Shown: positions 44,293 to 53,907 of the stretch, piece after piece
Position numbering within the stretch: position 1 is the stretch's first letter
Layout of the letters: every line of letters begins with the position of its first letter
Assembly (NCBI GenBank): GCA_019752535.1
Contig: JAIEMA010000064.1
Coordinates: forward strand, 1-64,000
DNA length: 64,000 nucleotides
Direction of reading: 5' to 3'
DNA from: Bacteriovoracaceae bacterium
Lineage (GTDB): Bacteria > Bdellovibrionota > Bacteriovoracia > Bacteriovoracales > Bacteriovoracaceae
The notes under the pieces: model-generated
The model's input: the letters and a program-made list of their open reading frames with translations, nothing else
Database searches by the model: none
Told to the model about the DNA's origin: nothing
Position numbers and translations under genes: made by a program

Positions 44293-45559
44293 CTCCCTTT
44301 AATTTATAAAACTCAGCGACACAGTAGTTTTTCCAGTCTTTCTCATCTGTCGAGATTTCGTGACTATTAAGGCTTCTAGGCGTTTTATCCTTAAAGGGAG
44401 CAACATTCACAATTTCTGCTTGGTTCATTTTTCCTGCAAGCCTCAGCTCTTCGTCTCGATTCAAGAAGTGATCCCTAAGTTTTAAGCCTCTGTAAAAATC
44501 AGACCCAACGAATAATGTGGTGATGAATATAAAGATAGCAGCAGTGTGAGTTTTATATTTATTAATAGGGTAAGAAATTCTGATACTAGAGAACATAGCA
44601 AACAAGCCAAAACTAGACAGTAAGACGAATAACGAGGCTGGCCTTGAGCCATTAAAGCCCTGAGCAAAGCCCATGGGAAGACCTGAAGCAATTGCACTGA
44701 CAATTAAACTTACTCCAATGACCCGGCGATAACTCCTTGAGGATTGAGAGAGAAAAATAGAAGAGATGACTCCAAGTAAAATTGAAACCAGGTTGAGGTT
44801 TTTTGAAGAGTCTAAAAATGTTAAGGCCACATTTAAATAGGATTCAAAAAGATTGAAAAAGTTAAATGAAATGGCTTTAACGCTTTGAGCCCTCGCAAAA
44901 TTTCCTGGTGCCAAAAATAAAGGAATTGAAAATGAAGTAACGATCAGAGAGAGGATAAATAAATATTTAAAATGTTCTTTTTTGAAAAAGTCCCCTTTTA
45001 AGAATGTATAAGAAGCCATGAAAAAAATGAGGGCAGGAGGCACTGTCTCAATAGAATTTGATAGGATGAGAATAAAAAATATCAATCGAGCAGAAATTTT
45101 TTTGCCTTCATAGCATTTGATAAATTCTGAAAGGAAGTAAGGTATGAGAAGGTAGCTTAAAATATAAACGACTCCACCCGTGAACCAAATAACAATTCGA
45201 CTTAAAACGTTACGATAGGTGAGCCAGAGAGCTGTAGACATCAAGCTGAAGGCGAAATACTTCTCTTGAGTGATGAGTTTTGATAACTTGAAAGTGAAGA
45301 GCATAAAGACCAAGACCAGGAACATACTTATAAGATTGAGGTGAGTGAGGGGTATCACCAATGCAAAAAAACTGATTATGGCAGATGTTAGGAAGCGCCC
45401 TGTCCAAGTCTTATAAAGGTGAATTGCATAATTTAACTCACCGAATCGATGGGAGTAAATGACATTACAGAAATCATCAGCAACTGGGACTGCATTAAAT
45501 GCATTGGCCATCATCGCTAGGACATAAAGAGATAGACAGACGAATAAAAGTTTTCTCAT
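44273..45559 (-). CDS. Multi-pass membrane protein, GtrS/GT-C-like (DUF6056-type)
   Basis: About 428 aa with ten or more hydrophobic helices. An early acidic motif AVPVADDFCNVIYSHRFG in the first periplasmic loop and WTGRFLT are typical of GT-C-fold glycosyltransferases that use polyprenyl-phosphate sugars. Start chosen at the ATG 45559 (MRKLLF); the open frame extends to 45628 but that would run over the fdtA start on the other strand. Paired with the GtrB-like GT2 gene; a GtrA-type flippase is not seen. Confidence 0.7.
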   Translation of the reverse strand: MRKLLFVCLSLYVLAMMANAFNAVPVADDFCNVIYSHRFGELNYAIHLYKTWTGRFLTSAIISFFALVIPLTHLNLISMFLVLVFMLFTFKLSKLITQEKYFAFSLMSTALWLTYRNVLSRIVIWFTGGVVYILSYLLIPYFLSEFIKCYEGKKISARLIFFILILSNSIETVPPALIFFMASYTFLKGDFFKKEHFKYLFILSLIVTSFSIPLFLAPGNFARAQSVKAISFNFFNLFESYLNVALTFLDSSKNLNLVSILLGVISSIFLSQSSRSYRRVIGVSLIVSAIASGLPMGFAQGFNGSRPASLFVLLSSFGLFAMFSSIRISYPINKYKTHTAAIFIFITTLFVGSDFYRGLKLRDHFLNRDEELRLAGKMNQAEIVNVAPFKDKTPRSLNSHEISTDEKDWKNYCVAEFYKLKGVKVLSQ

Positions 45560-45610
45560 ATAATTAAGAGGAACATTAGTTAAATTTTTAAGAAGAAACA
45601 ATATCTCTCT

Positions 45611-45976
45611 ATGGCAAATCTCATTCAACTTCAGAGTTTTAGTGATTATCGAGGCTCACTAGTCGCGATCGATAAAATTCTCCCTTTCGAAATGAAGAGA
45701 GTCTATTTTATTCATGGCGCAACTACCAAAAGAGGTGGGCACCGTCATATAAAGACTTTCCAGGCACTTCTTTGCCCAAGTGGAAGTTGTGAAATTTTTG
45801 TTGATTCGGGCACTAAGGAAGAAGTGTATTTGTTAGATGACCCTTCAAAGTGTCTCATTCTTGATCCCTCTGATTGGCATACGATGGATAAATTCTCTAA
45901 AGACTGTGTACTCTTGGTGATTGCTTCAGAACATTTTGATAAAGACGATTATATTGCCGAGAAGAATCATGATTGA
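45611..45976 (+). CDS. fdtA: dTDP-4-keto-6-deoxyglucose 3,4-ketoisomerase (FdtA-like)
   Basis: 121-aa single-cupin sugar isomerase. DYRGSLVAIDK near the start, KRVYFIHG, KRGGHRHIKTFQ with the metal/catalytic His residues, and LDPSDWHTM are typical of FdtA/QdtA/TylM3-like enzymes. It diverts the RmlB product towards dTDP-3-amino sugars. Overlaps the next gene, the aminotransferase, by eight bases (ATGATTGA). Confidence 0.87.
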   Translation: MANLIQLQSFSDYRGSLVAIDKILPFEMKRVYFIHGATTKRGGHRHIKTFQALLCPSGSCEIFVDSGTKEEVYLLDDPSKCLILDPSDWHTMDKFSKDCVLLVIASEHFDKDDYIAEKNHD

Positions 45977-47057
45977 TTATGAGAATCTCTCTAAACTCAA
46001 TGCCCCCTTTTTTGAAGACTTTAAAAAAAGTTTCTCTCAAACCTTAGATTCGGGTTGGTACGTGCTTGGAAAAAATGTTCTAAGTTTTGAAGAGAATTTT
46101 GCACGTTTTTGCGGCTCGGGGCATTGCGTAGGAGTTGCGTCAGGTCTTGATGCGTTGCTCCTGAGTCTAAAGGCTTTAAATCTTCCCTCTGAGTCTGAAG
46201 TCTTGGTTCCTTCAAATACTTATATTGCGACTATTTTAGCCATTATGCAGCTGGGTCTAAAGCCTGTTTTAGTAGAGCCTAGGCTTGAAACTTATAATAT
46301 TAACCCCGATGAGATCAGAAAGAAGATCACTTCTCACTCTCGAGTGATCATGGTCGTTCATCTCTATGGCAAAGCTTGCGAGATGAGTGAGATTAATAAA
46401 ATTGCTCAAGAGTATAATCTGAAAATTATTGAAGACTGCGCTCAGGCCCATGGGGCAAGTATTAATGGCCAAAAAGTTGGAACGTTTGGAGATTTTGGCG
46501 CTTTCAGTTTTTATCCGACAAAGAATTTAGGTGCGCTAGGTGATGCAGGGGCGATCACAACGAATGATCCGAGTTTTGCCCAAGCGATTAGAGTCTTAAG
46601 GAACTATGGCTCAGAGAAAAAATACTACAATGAAGTGATTGGTTATAATTCGAGATTAGATGAAGTTCAGGCAGGATTTCTTGATATTAAATTAAAATCT
46701 CTGGACCAAATTAATCAGCACAAAATAAACCTCGCTAAAACTTATCATGAGAATTTAAAAGAGCATGTCATAAAGCCTATCAAACAAGAGGGCTATCAAG
46801 ATGTCTTTCATATTTATAACATTCGACACTCTAGAAGGGATGAGTTGAAAGAGTATTTACTTGAGAGGGGGGTGAAGACAGAGATTCACTATCCAGTCGC
46901 TCCGCATTTACAAAAAGCTATGCGAAATGCTCAGCTTGGAGAGAGTTTTCCTATATCCGAAATGATCCATCAGACGACTTTGAGTTTGCCTATTTCTTTC
47001 TTCCATACGACAGAAGAAATTTTTAAAGTGTGCGAAATAATTAATTCATTTAGGTAA
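45969..47057 (+). CDS. fdtB: dTDP-3-amino-3,6-dideoxyhexose transaminase (FdtB/QdtB-like)
   Basis: About 362-aa DegT-family PLP enzyme. GSGHCVGVASGLDALLL, EDCAQAHGA and SFYPTKNLGALGDAG (Schiff-base Lys) match FdtB/QdtB/TylB. Start placed at the ATG 45969, overlapping the fdtA stop; the frame itself is open from 45921. With FdtA it produces dTDP-Fuc3N or dTDP-Qui3N depending on the isomerase stereochemistry, which sequence reading alone cannot settle. Confidence 0.87.
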   Translation: MIDYENLSKLNAPFFEDFKKSFSQTLDSGWYVLGKNVLSFEENFARFCGSGHCVGVASGLDALLLSLKALNLPSESEVLVPSNTYIATILAIMQLGLKPVLVEPRLETYNINPDEIRKKITSHSRVIMVVHLYGKACEMSEINKIAQEYNLKIIEDCAQAHGASINGQKVGTFGDFGAFSFYPTKNLGALGDAGAITTNDPSFAQAIRVLRNYGSEKKYYNEVIGYNSRLDEVQAGFLDIKLKSLDQINQHKINLAKTYHENLKEHVIKPIKQEGYQDVFHIYNIRHSRRDELKEYLLERGVKTEIHYPVAPHLQKAMRNAQLGESFPISEMIHQTTLSLPISFFHTTEEIFKVCEIINSFR

Positions 47058-47062
47058 AACCA

Positions 47063-47827
47063 TTGATCAGCATTGTAAGCATTACATTCAATAATCATTC
47101 TGAATTAATTAACACCATTAAGAGTGTTGAGAGAATCCCATACATTGAACATATCGTTGTCAATGGCGGAAGTTCCCAAGAAACAACTGGTTTTTTAAAA
47201 ACATTTTCTGGAAAATTTATTTCAGAAAAGGATCATGGAATTTCTGATGCCTTTAATAAGGGTCTCTCGCTCGCCTCAGGTCTTGCAGTTGGTTTTCTTA
47301 ATAGCGGTGATGTGCTTATTGATCAAAGCTACTATTCTGAAGCCCTTGAGATATTTCAGAGCAAACCTGATGTTGGTTATGTTCATGCTGACATTGAGTT
47401 TATTGATTCAATTGCAGGAAGTCTGACTCTTAAGCCCAAAGATACTTTGCCCAATATGCCCTTTATGCATCCCACTCTCATTGTAAGAAAAGAAATAATT
47501 GAGAGAATTGGTGGATTTGACCTTCAATTCAAATCCGCTATGGATCTAGATTTTGCTTATAGGCTTATAAAGTCAGGAGCGAATGGCCATTACATCCCGC
47601 GTGCAGTTGTTAGGATGGACGGGCGCGGCATTTCTTCTAGTAGGCCCTTCTTAGGGATTAGTGAAAAATATAAAGTCGTTCTTAAAAACAAAGATTTCAA
47701 TTTCAAAACATGGCTCAAATTAAGTTTTGCTTTTTTCAGAACAACGCTTAGAGTTATTTTGATCAAAATTGGACTCCAAAACGTTATTTTAACTTACCGT
47801 CGAAAGAAGTATCTTTATTCTAAATAA
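47063..47827 (+). CDS. Family 2 glycosyltransferase (WcaE-like)
   Basis: 254 aa, inverting GT-A enzyme: ISIVSITFNNHSELINTIKS, HIVVNGGSSQET, EKDHGISDAFNKGL and FLNSGDVL (DxD replaced by SGD) match the group that includes colanic acid WcaE. TTG start five bases after the fdtB stop. C-terminal amphipathic/basic tail could hold it at the membrane. Donor unknown; position suggests Fuc3NAc or rhamnose. Confidence 0.82.
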   Translation: MISIVSITFNNHSELINTIKSVERIPYIEHIVVNGGSSQETTGFLKTFSGKFISEKDHGISDAFNKGLSLASGLAVGFLNSGDVLIDQSYYSEALEIFQSKPDVGYVHADIEFIDSIAGSLTLKPKDTLPNMPFMHPTLIVRKEIIERIGGFDLQFKSAMDLDFAYRLIKSGANGHYIPRAVVRMDGRGISSSRPFLGISEKYKVVLKNKDFNFKTWLKLSFAFFRTTLRVILIKIGLQNVILTYRRKKYLYSK

Positions 47828-47842
47828 ATAAGGATTTCCTCT

Positions 47843-48715
47843 ATGAAAGGCATCATTCTCGCTGGCGGCTCAGGCACTAGGCTCTTTCCCGCTACCATCT
47901 CAGTCACAAAACAGCTGATGCCGGTTTTTGATAAGCCCATGATATATTACCCGCTCTCGACTCTTATGCTGGCAGGCATTCGTGACATTCTCATTATTAC
48001 CACTCCTCACGATCAAATCCTTTTTAAAAACCTCCTTAAAGACGGCTCACACCTAGGCATTCGTTTAAGTTATGAAATCCAACCTGAGCCCAAGGGCCTG
48101 GCACAAGCCTTTACCATCGGTGAAAAATTTATTGGCAAAGACAGCTGTTGCCTCATTCTAGGTGACAACATTTTTTACGGTTATGGATTCTCGGGCATGC
48201 TTGAGCGTTCAGTGAAGCTCGATAAGGGTGCAACTGTCTTTGGTTATTACGTCGCTGATCCTGAACGCTATGGGGTTGCCGAAATGGATAAGGCCACAGG
48301 CAAAGTGATTTCTATTGAAGAGAAACCTAAAAATCCAAAATCCAATTATGCAGTAACAGGTCTTTATTTCTATGACAATCAGGTTGTTGAGATCGCAAAA
48401 AATCTCAAGCCTTCTCCAAGAGGTGAGCTTGAAATAACAGATGTAAATAAAGTCTATCTTGAGCGGGGTCAGTTAAGTCTTGAAGTGATGGGGCGCGGCT
48501 TTGCGTGGCTTGATACAGGAACGCATGAAAGTCTTCTTGAAGCTTCGAACTTCATTTCCACCATTGAGCATCGCCAAGGCTTAAAGGTCGCTTGTCTTGA
48601 GGAGATTGCCTTTAATAAGGGCTGGATGACGGCAAGCCAGGTTGAAGAAGTGGCACTTCCCATGGCGAAGAATCAGTACGGTCAATATCTTCTTAATTTG
48701 ATAAAGAAAAAATGA
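47843..48715 (+). CDS. rfbA: Glucose-1-phosphate thymidylyltransferase
   Basis: 290 aa. [60 protein letters not shown] and [10 protein letters not shown] are near-invariant RmlA/RfbA motifs. It makes dTDP-glucose, the root of both the rhamnose and 3-amino sugar branches encoded here. Good ribosome site AAGGATTTCCTCT. First of four overlapping rfb genes in the order A-C-D-B. Confidence 0.97.
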   Translation: MKGIILAGGSGTRLFPATISVTKQLMPVFDKPMIYYPLSTLMLAGIRDILIITTPHDQILFKNLLKDGSHLGIRLSYEIQPEPKGLAQAFTIGEKFIGKDSCCLILGDNIFYGYGFSGMLERSVKLDKGATVFGYYVADPERYGVAEMDKATGKVISIEEKPKNPKSNYAVTGLYFYDNQVVEIAKNLKPSPRGELEITDVNKVYLERGQLSLEVMGRGFAWLDTGTHESLLEASNFISTIEHRQGLKVACLEEIAFNKGWMTASQVEEVALPMAKNQYGQYLLNLIKKK

Positions 48716-49260
48716 AATTCACTCCAACCCCTTTTAAAGATTTAATCGTTCTAGAGCCTAAAGTGTTTGGGGATTCACGAGGATATTTCTTTGAGTCTTA
48801 TAACCAAAAAACTTATGCGGATTTAGGTTTAAACTATCAGTTTGTTCAGGATAATGAATCTTTCTCTTCTTATGGAACTCTTCGTGGCCTTCATTTTCAA
48901 AGAGGTGAAGCCGCTCAAGCGAAGCTAGTGAGAGTGCTTGAAGGGAAGGTCTTGGACGTTGTCGTAGATCTAAGGTTGCATGAGCCTACTTTTGGTAAGG
49001 TTTTCTCCATTGAGCTCTCAAGTGAAAATAAAAAGATGATGATCATCCCACGTGGGTTTGCTCATGGATTTGTGGTCTTAAGTCCTACCGCTTTGTTTAG
49101 CTATAAGTGCGACAATTTTTATAATCCCTCTGCGGAATCTGGTCTTTTGTATAATGACCCTGATCTTGGCATCAATTGGCTAGTACCAGAAAAAGATTTG
49201 ATTTTATCAGAGAAGGATAAAAAGAATCCTCTCTTTAAAGACATCAAGAGCCACTTATGA
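48712..49260 (+). CDS. rfbC: dTDP-4-dehydrorhamnose 3,5-epimerase
   Basis: 182-aa cupin epimerase. [31 protein letters not shown] (catalytic His), [21 protein letters not shown] and YKCDNFYNP are standard RmlC motifs. ATGA overlap with rfbA. Confidence 0.97.
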   Translation: MKFTPTPFKDLIVLEPKVFGDSRGYFFESYNQKTYADLGLNYQFVQDNESFSSYGTLRGLHFQRGEAAQAKLVRVLEGKVLDVVVDLRLHEPTFGKVFSIELSSENKKMMIIPRGFAHGFVVLSPTALFSYKCDNFYNPSAESGLLYNDPDLGINWLVPEKDLILSEKDKKNPLFKDIKSHL

Positions 49261-50078
49261 TTTACGTGACAGGTGCTAATGGACAACTAGGGAATGAACT
49301 TAAAAGACATCTGCCGGATGCCCATTTTCTCAATCGCGAATCACTTGATCTCTCAAACCTTAATCAAGTGGAAGAGATTCTCAAGTCTACAAAAATTTCA
49401 ATCCTCATTAATTGTGCGGCTTATAACCAGGTCGATTTAGCTGAGAAAGAAAAAGAATTGGCCTTTAAAATCAATGCTGAAGTTCCTGGGCTTTTTTCTC
49501 GCTACTCTTTAAAAAATAAATTTAAACTCATTCATTTTTCCACTGATTATGTCTTTGATGGGAAATGCTCTGCTCCTTACAGCGAAGATCAAAAAGCTGA
49601 GCCTTTAAATTATTACGGTCAAACGAAGCTTGAGGGTGAAAAAAGAGTGATGGATGAAAATCCTAATAATTTAGTCATCAGAACCTCATGGGTACACTCG
49701 CAATTCGGCAATAATTTCGTGAAGACACTTCTCAAAGCAGGCCGCGAGAGAGAAGAGTTAAATGTGGTTTTTGACCAAGTTGGAACACTCACCTGGGCTT
49801 CGGATTTAGCCGATGCTGCTTTGAAAGCCCGAGAGCTTAAGGGGATTTTTCATTATTCAAATGAAGGGGTCTCCTCACGCTATGATGTCGTTGTTGAGCT
49901 CAAAAGACTTAAAAAATTTAAAGCCAAAGTGAATCCGATCCTCACAGAAGCTTATCCCGCTCCCGCTAAACGTCCTCACTATAGTGTTCTTGATAAAAGT
50001 AAGATCAAGAAGGCTTTAAATATTAATATTCCCCATTGGACAGAGAGTTTAGAGAAATGTCTTCAACAACTATCCTAA
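49257..50078 (+). CDS. rfbD: dTDP-4-dehydrorhamnose reductase
   Basis: 273 aa. GANGQLGNEL at the N-terminus, INCAAYNQVDLAEKE, FSTDYVFDG, YGQTKLEGE (catalytic Tyr/Lys) and RTSWVHSQFGNNFVKT identify RmlD, which completes dTDP-L-rhamnose. Overlaps rfbC by four bases; the rfbB start lies within its last codons. Confidence 0.96.
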   Translation: MIYVTGANGQLGNELKRHLPDAHFLNRESLDLSNLNQVEEILKSTKISILINCAAYNQVDLAEKEKELAFKINAEVPGLFSRYSLKNKFKLIHFSTDYVFDGKCSAPYSEDQKAEPLNYYGQTKLEGEKRVMDENPNNLVIRTSWVHSQFGNNFVKTLLKAGREREELNVVFDQVGTLTWASDLADAALKARELKGIFHYSNEGVSSRYDVVVELKRLKKFKAKVNPILTEAYPAPAKRPHYSVLDKSKIKKALNINIPHWTESLEKCLQQLS

Positions 50079-51067
50079 TCACAGGTGGAGCTGGCTTCAT
50101 TGGCTCAAATTTTATTCCTTATTATTTGGAATCAAATCCTCATGTGAAGCTGATTAACCTTGATCTCATGACTTACGCAGGTGATTTAACTAATTTAAAA
50201 GAAGTTGAATCTCATCCTCGCTATCAATTTATCAAAGGCGATATTTGTGACCGTCCCTTGGTTGAATCCATTTTCTCAAAAAATAACATACAAGGTGTCA
50301 TTCATTTTGCTGCTGAATCTCATGTGGATAATTCCATCACAGGCCCTGGAGAGTTCATTCGCACCAATGTGACGGGGACCTTTACGCTTTTAGATGTGGC
50401 CCGTATGACTTGGATGGAGAAGCCCTTTACGGTTAAAGCCGGCTATACGCATGCACGCTTTCACCATATTTCAACGGATGAAGTCTATGGAAGTCTTGGG
50501 GCTACAGGGCTCTTTACGGAAGAGACTCCCTACGCTCCTAATTCACCCTACAGTGCCTCTAAAGCGAGCTCTGATATGATTGTGAGAAGTTATTTTCACA
50601 CTTATGGCATGAACGTTGTGACCACGAATTGTTCAAATAACTATGGGCCGAAGCAGCATAATGAAAAACTCATTCCCACAATTATTCGTAAAGCTTTGAG
50701 TGGTCAGCCGATTCCAGTCTATGGCGATGGAAAAAATGTCCGTGATTGGCTTTATGTGCTCGATCATTGCACCGGGATCGCTAAGGTCTTTAAAGAAGGA
50801 AAGTCTGGGGAGACGTATAATATTGGTGGAAAGAATGAGAGAGAGAACATATTTATCGTGAAGCATATCTGCGGGATTTTAGATCGCCTAAAGCCACTCA
50901 AGTCGGGATCTTATACTCAATTTATCACTTTCGTCGCCGATCGACCGGGACATGATAAGCGCTACGCCATTGATGCCTCAAAAATTGAAAAAGAGCTCGG
51001 CTGGCTGGCGGATGAAAATTTTGAGACAGGTATTCAAAAAACTGTGGAGTGGTATCTTTCAAAATGA
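50057..51067 (+). CDS. rfbB: dTDP-glucose 4,6-dehydratase
   Basis: About 336 aa. GGAGFIGSNFI, LDLMTYAGDLTNL, HFAAESHVDNSI, HISTDEVYGSLG, YSASKASSDMIVRSY and NCSNNYGP are RmlB signatures. Start at ATG 50057 (MSSTTI), inside the end of rfbD; a longer frame from 50036 is open. Its product feeds RfbC/D and FdtA alike. The stop overlaps the following glycosyltransferase start as ATGA. Confidence 0.96.
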   Translation: MSSTTILITGGAGFIGSNFIPYYLESNPHVKLINLDLMTYAGDLTNLKEVESHPRYQFIKGDICDRPLVESIFSKNNIQGVIHFAAESHVDNSITGPGEFIRTNVTGTFTLLDVARMTWMEKPFTVKAGYTHARFHHISTDEVYGSLGATGLFTEETPYAPNSPYSASKASSDMIVRSYFHTYGMNVVTTNCSNNYGPKQHNEKLIPTIIRKALSGQPIPVYGDGKNVRDWLYVLDHCTGIAKVFKEGKSGETYNIGGKNERENIFIVKHICGILDRLKPLKSGSYTQFITFVADRPGHDKRYAIDASKIEKELGWLADENFETGIQKTVEWYLSK

Positions 51068-52281
51068 GACGAAAGAAGATTCTAGAGCTTCCATTTCTTC
51101 ACAGCAATCTTAGAGGACGTGTCCTTTACTTGGAATATATTAATCCTAAAATCATCTCGATCGAATCTCGACTTATCGAGAGAATTCTTGAAACGCCTGA
51201 AACCCCACTGCCATTTAAACCTGGTGATTTTGATAGCTTTTATATCAATTGCTCTAATGGATCTGGAAATATTGAAATTTTGATGAATGAAATTTTGCGA
51301 ATCTCTAGTCCGGGTTCGGTTGTGCTTTTAAAAATGTTTGAGAGTAAGGAGTTTCCTGTTCTCAAAAAAACATTCGAAGAGAAGGGCTATATATTTGATA
51401 AATCTTTAAAGATTCCCTACCTTCGAAAATTTTGGGGTCCAAGGAAGTGTTACAGTACTTTTAATTATTTTAAACTCGTTGAAGAGCAGCCAAAGAAGAA
51501 GATTTCTGTCGTGATACCGATGTTCAATAATGCTCACTCAATTCAGCGAGCCGTTGATTCTGTCGCAAAGCAAACTTACCCGATTGAAGAAGTGATTATC
51601 GTCAATGATGGCAGTACGGATAATTCACAGAGTGTGGTGGAAAATATTAAAAGTACTAGCCAGCTAAAGATTAAGCTTTTTAATCAAAAAAATGCAGGGC
51701 CTTCTTGTGCCAGAAATATTGGGATAAAAAACGCCACGGGAGAGATGGTGGCATTTCTTGATGCTGATGACTGGTGGTTGCCGGAGAAAATTGCCACTCA
51801 AGTGAGAATCCTTGAAAGTTTACCTGAGGCAGGACTAGTCTCTTGCAATAGAAACAATGAAATGTTTCCTCATTTTCTTATTTTTGGTTTTGGCAATTTT
51901 GTTCGACTCCCTTTAAAGTTACTTCTGATTAAAAACTTCTGTCCCACACCTACGGTATTGGTTCATCGTTCTATCTTAGAAAAAATTCTCTTTGATGAAT
52001 CAATGACTCATTTAGAAGATCTAGATATGTGGATTCGGATTTCCAAAAGTTATGATTGTTATCTCTTAAATAAGAGTCTTGTTACAACTGGAGACGGAAA
52101 GCCGAACTTTGGACATAGTGGGTTATCTCGTAACATCTTTTTGATGGAATTAGGGGAACTCAAGTGCATCTTGAAAGTTAAAAGAGATCAATTTATCTCT
52201 TTCTTTGAATACTTTCTTTTCTCAACTTACTCATTTTTAAAATTCATTCGAAGAATTTTTATAGTTTTGCAAAGACACTAA
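51064..52281 (+). CDS. Family 2 glycosyltransferase with N-terminal extension
   Basis: About 405 aa. The first ~145 residues have no clear motif (a small methyltransferase-like relic is possible from SPGSVVLLKMF). From residue ~150 a GT-A domain follows: SVVIPMFNNAHSIQRAVDS, IIVNDGSTDNS, GPSCARNIGIKNA and FLDADDWWLPEK. Last residues IVLQRH are encoded by the first copy of a 48-bp repeat (52261-52308), so its 3' end is at a recombination junction and its natural terminus may have been altered. Confidence 0.82.
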   Translation: MRRKKILELPFLHSNLRGRVLYLEYINPKIISIESRLIERILETPETPLPFKPGDFDSFYINCSNGSGNIEILMNEILRISSPGSVVLLKMFESKEFPVLKKTFEEKGYIFDKSLKIPYLRKFWGPRKCYSTFNYFKLVEEQPKKKISVVIPMFNNAHSIQRAVDSVAKQTYPIEEVIIVNDGSTDNSQSVVENIKSTSQLKIKLFNQKNAGPSCARNIGIKNATGEMVAFLDADDWWLPEKIATQVRILESLPEAGLVSCNRNNEMFPHFLIFGFGNFVRLPLKLLLIKNFCPTPTVLVHRSILEKILFDESMTHLEDLDMWIRISKSYDCYLLNKSLVTTGDGKPNFGHSGLSRNIFLMELGELKCILKVKRDQFISFFEYFLFSTYSFLKFIRRIFIVLQRH

Positions 52282-52308
52282 AATAGCAATATTGCTTCAT
52301 TCTCAATT
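52261..52308 (-). repeat. Remnant of a methyltransferase 3' end (copy 1 of 48-bp repeat)
   Basis: 45 of 48 bases match 54882-54929, the 3' end of the methyltransferase gene on the minus strand. Read on the minus strand it encodes LRMKQYCYFSVFAKL and a stop, identical in protein to the intact gene; all three base differences are silent third-codon changes. Upstream on that strand the similarity fades to scattered residues with frame breaks. It is the tail of a diverged allele left by recombination. Confidence 0.75.
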
Positions 52309-52570
52309 TGTGATATTGAGATTGAAAAAATGACGAAATCGATCTTTGATAAGTCAAAGCTCTGAATCAATATCTACAGTCTTTTCGACTACATAGTAAG
52401 CGATTGTCGGCTGACAATTATTGGTTTGGGCGCGTCAATCCGTTTTGGTTAAAAAATAGCTTCACTTACTTAATTATTTTGAATCCTGTATTGTCTTTAA
52501 TAATACAAGTGACAGAAACTAAGCACTTTCAGATTGTAAAGAATGGTATAACAAATTTTGGTTGATAATT
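52309..52570. other. AT-rich intergenic stretch before the acetylation module
   Basis: About 260 bases with no convincing gene. The first ~60 bases may be a decayed continuation of the methyltransferase remnant on the minus strand; the rest should contain the promoter of the MBOAT gene (TTGATAATT near 52562, no clear -10/-35 pair chosen). Confidence 0.45.
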
Positions 52571-53905
52571 ATGGTGTTTTCTAGCCTTGAATTTTTATTT
52601 ATTTTCCTACCAACATGCTTTCTTTTGGTAAATGTCTTTAATAAAAATAATAAATTACTCAATATCGTTTTATTAATATTGAGTCTGTATTTTTATTTTT
52701 TAGGCGAAAATATATATTTATATGTTTTGTTTTTAACAACAATAATTAATTATTTTTGTGCAAATTGGATTGTAAGTTATTCGCACCCAAAGATAATGAT
52801 TAATATTTGTATTATTTTAAATCTAGGTATTCTTATATACTTTAAGTATGCAGGATTTGTTTTATCCTTCTTAGATGTTAGAGATCCTAAAATACATCTC
52901 CCTCTCGGAATAAGTTTTTTTGTATTTCAGGCAATGAGTTACACAATAGATGTTTATCGCAAAGATATTAAGCCTTCTAAGTCATTTCATGAATTTTTAA
53001 TGTATATTTCTTTTTTTCCACAATTAGTGGCTGGGCCAATCGTCAGATATATTGATATAAATAATGAAATAAGAAAGAAGAACTATGATGTAATTGGTGG
53101 AATTGAAAAATTTATTTTGGGACTTTCAAAAAAGGTTCTGATTGCTGATCAAGTCGCATTCTATGCAGATTTTTCTTTTGGTATAAGTACTACAAGCCTG
53201 AATTCGAGTTTGGCTTGGTTAGGAATACTCTCATATTCACTTCAGATATATTTCGACTTTTCTGGTTATTCAGACATGGCCATTGGCCTTGGCAGAATTT
53301 TTGGTTTTAAGTTTTTAGAAAATTTTAACTACCCGTATATAGCAACGAGCATACAGGATTTTTGGAGGAGATGGCATATATCTCTTTCGACTTGGTTTAG
53401 AGACTATCTCTATATTCCATTAGGAGGAAATCGAATCAGCACTCACAGAACGTACATAAATCAGTTTGCGGTTTTCTTTCTGTGTGGACTCTGGCATGGA
53501 GCTGCTTGGAATTTTGTTATTTGGGGAGTTTTTCATGGTATGCTTCTTACTTTCGAAAAATTCTTCGGCCTCAATCATTTTTTTGAAAAGAATAGATTCT
53601 TTGGTCATTCTTACTCATTGTTAATGATAATGATTGGCTGGGTCTTTTTTAGATCAGACAATCTAAAAAAATCATTTGAATATATTTATAGATTGTTTAG
53701 CTTCTCATTCAAGCCAGTTGAAGTTTCAGTTTTATTTTTATTTTTATTAGTTGTAAGTATTTTGGTTTCTTCTGGTCTGCCATATAATCTTTTTTCACGT
53801 TTACCAAATAAGATAAAGAGCTTAACTCTTGTCGTCCTATTTTTCTTTTGCTCTGCTGTTTTAACCATACAAGGGCAAAGCCCGTTTATCTACTTTAGGT
53901 TTTAA
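52571..53905 (+). CDS. MBOAT-family O-acyltransferase (AlgI-like)
   Basis: About 444 aa multi-pass membrane protein. MVFSSLEFLFIFLP at the N-terminus is the classical AlgI/DltB-like start (ATG 52571; a TTG at 52562 is in frame). LPLGISFFVFQAMSYTIDVYR, FFPQLVAGPIVR, YSLQIYFDFSGYSDMAIG, FWRRWHISLSTWFRDYLYIPLGG and GLWHGAAWNFVIWG (catalytic His) are all present. It moves acetyl groups across the inner membrane for exopolysaccharide O-acetylation with the partner encoded next. Base composition is clearly more AT-rich than the rfb genes. Confidence 0.92.
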   Translation: MVFSSLEFLFIFLPTCFLLVNVFNKNNKLLNIVLLILSLYFYFLGENIYLYVLFLTTIINYFCANWIVSYSHPKIMINICIILNLGILIYFKYAGFVLSFLDVRDPKIHLPLGISFFVFQAMSYTIDVYRKDIKPSKSFHEFLMYISFFPQLVAGPIVRYIDINNEIRKKNYDVIGGIEKFILGLSKKVLIADQVAFYADFSFGISTTSLNSSLAWLGILSYSLQIYFDFSGYSDMAIGLGRIFGFKFLENFNYPYIATSIQDFWRRWHISLSTWFRDYLYIPLGGNRISTHRTYINQFAVFFLCGLWHGAAWNFVIWGVFHGMLLTFEKFFGLNHFFEKNRFFGHSYSLLMIMIGWVFFRSDNLKKSFEYIYRLFSFSFKPVEVSVLFLFLLVVSILVSSGLPYNLFSRLPNKIKSLTLVVLFFFCSAVLTIQGQSPFIYFRF

Positions 53906-53907
53906 AA

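Noticed and set aside
52309-52570. Insertion sequence remnant between the glycosyltransferase and MBOAT genes
   Set aside because: No transposase fragment or terminal inverted repeats; the duplicated sequence is methyltransferase coding sequence.
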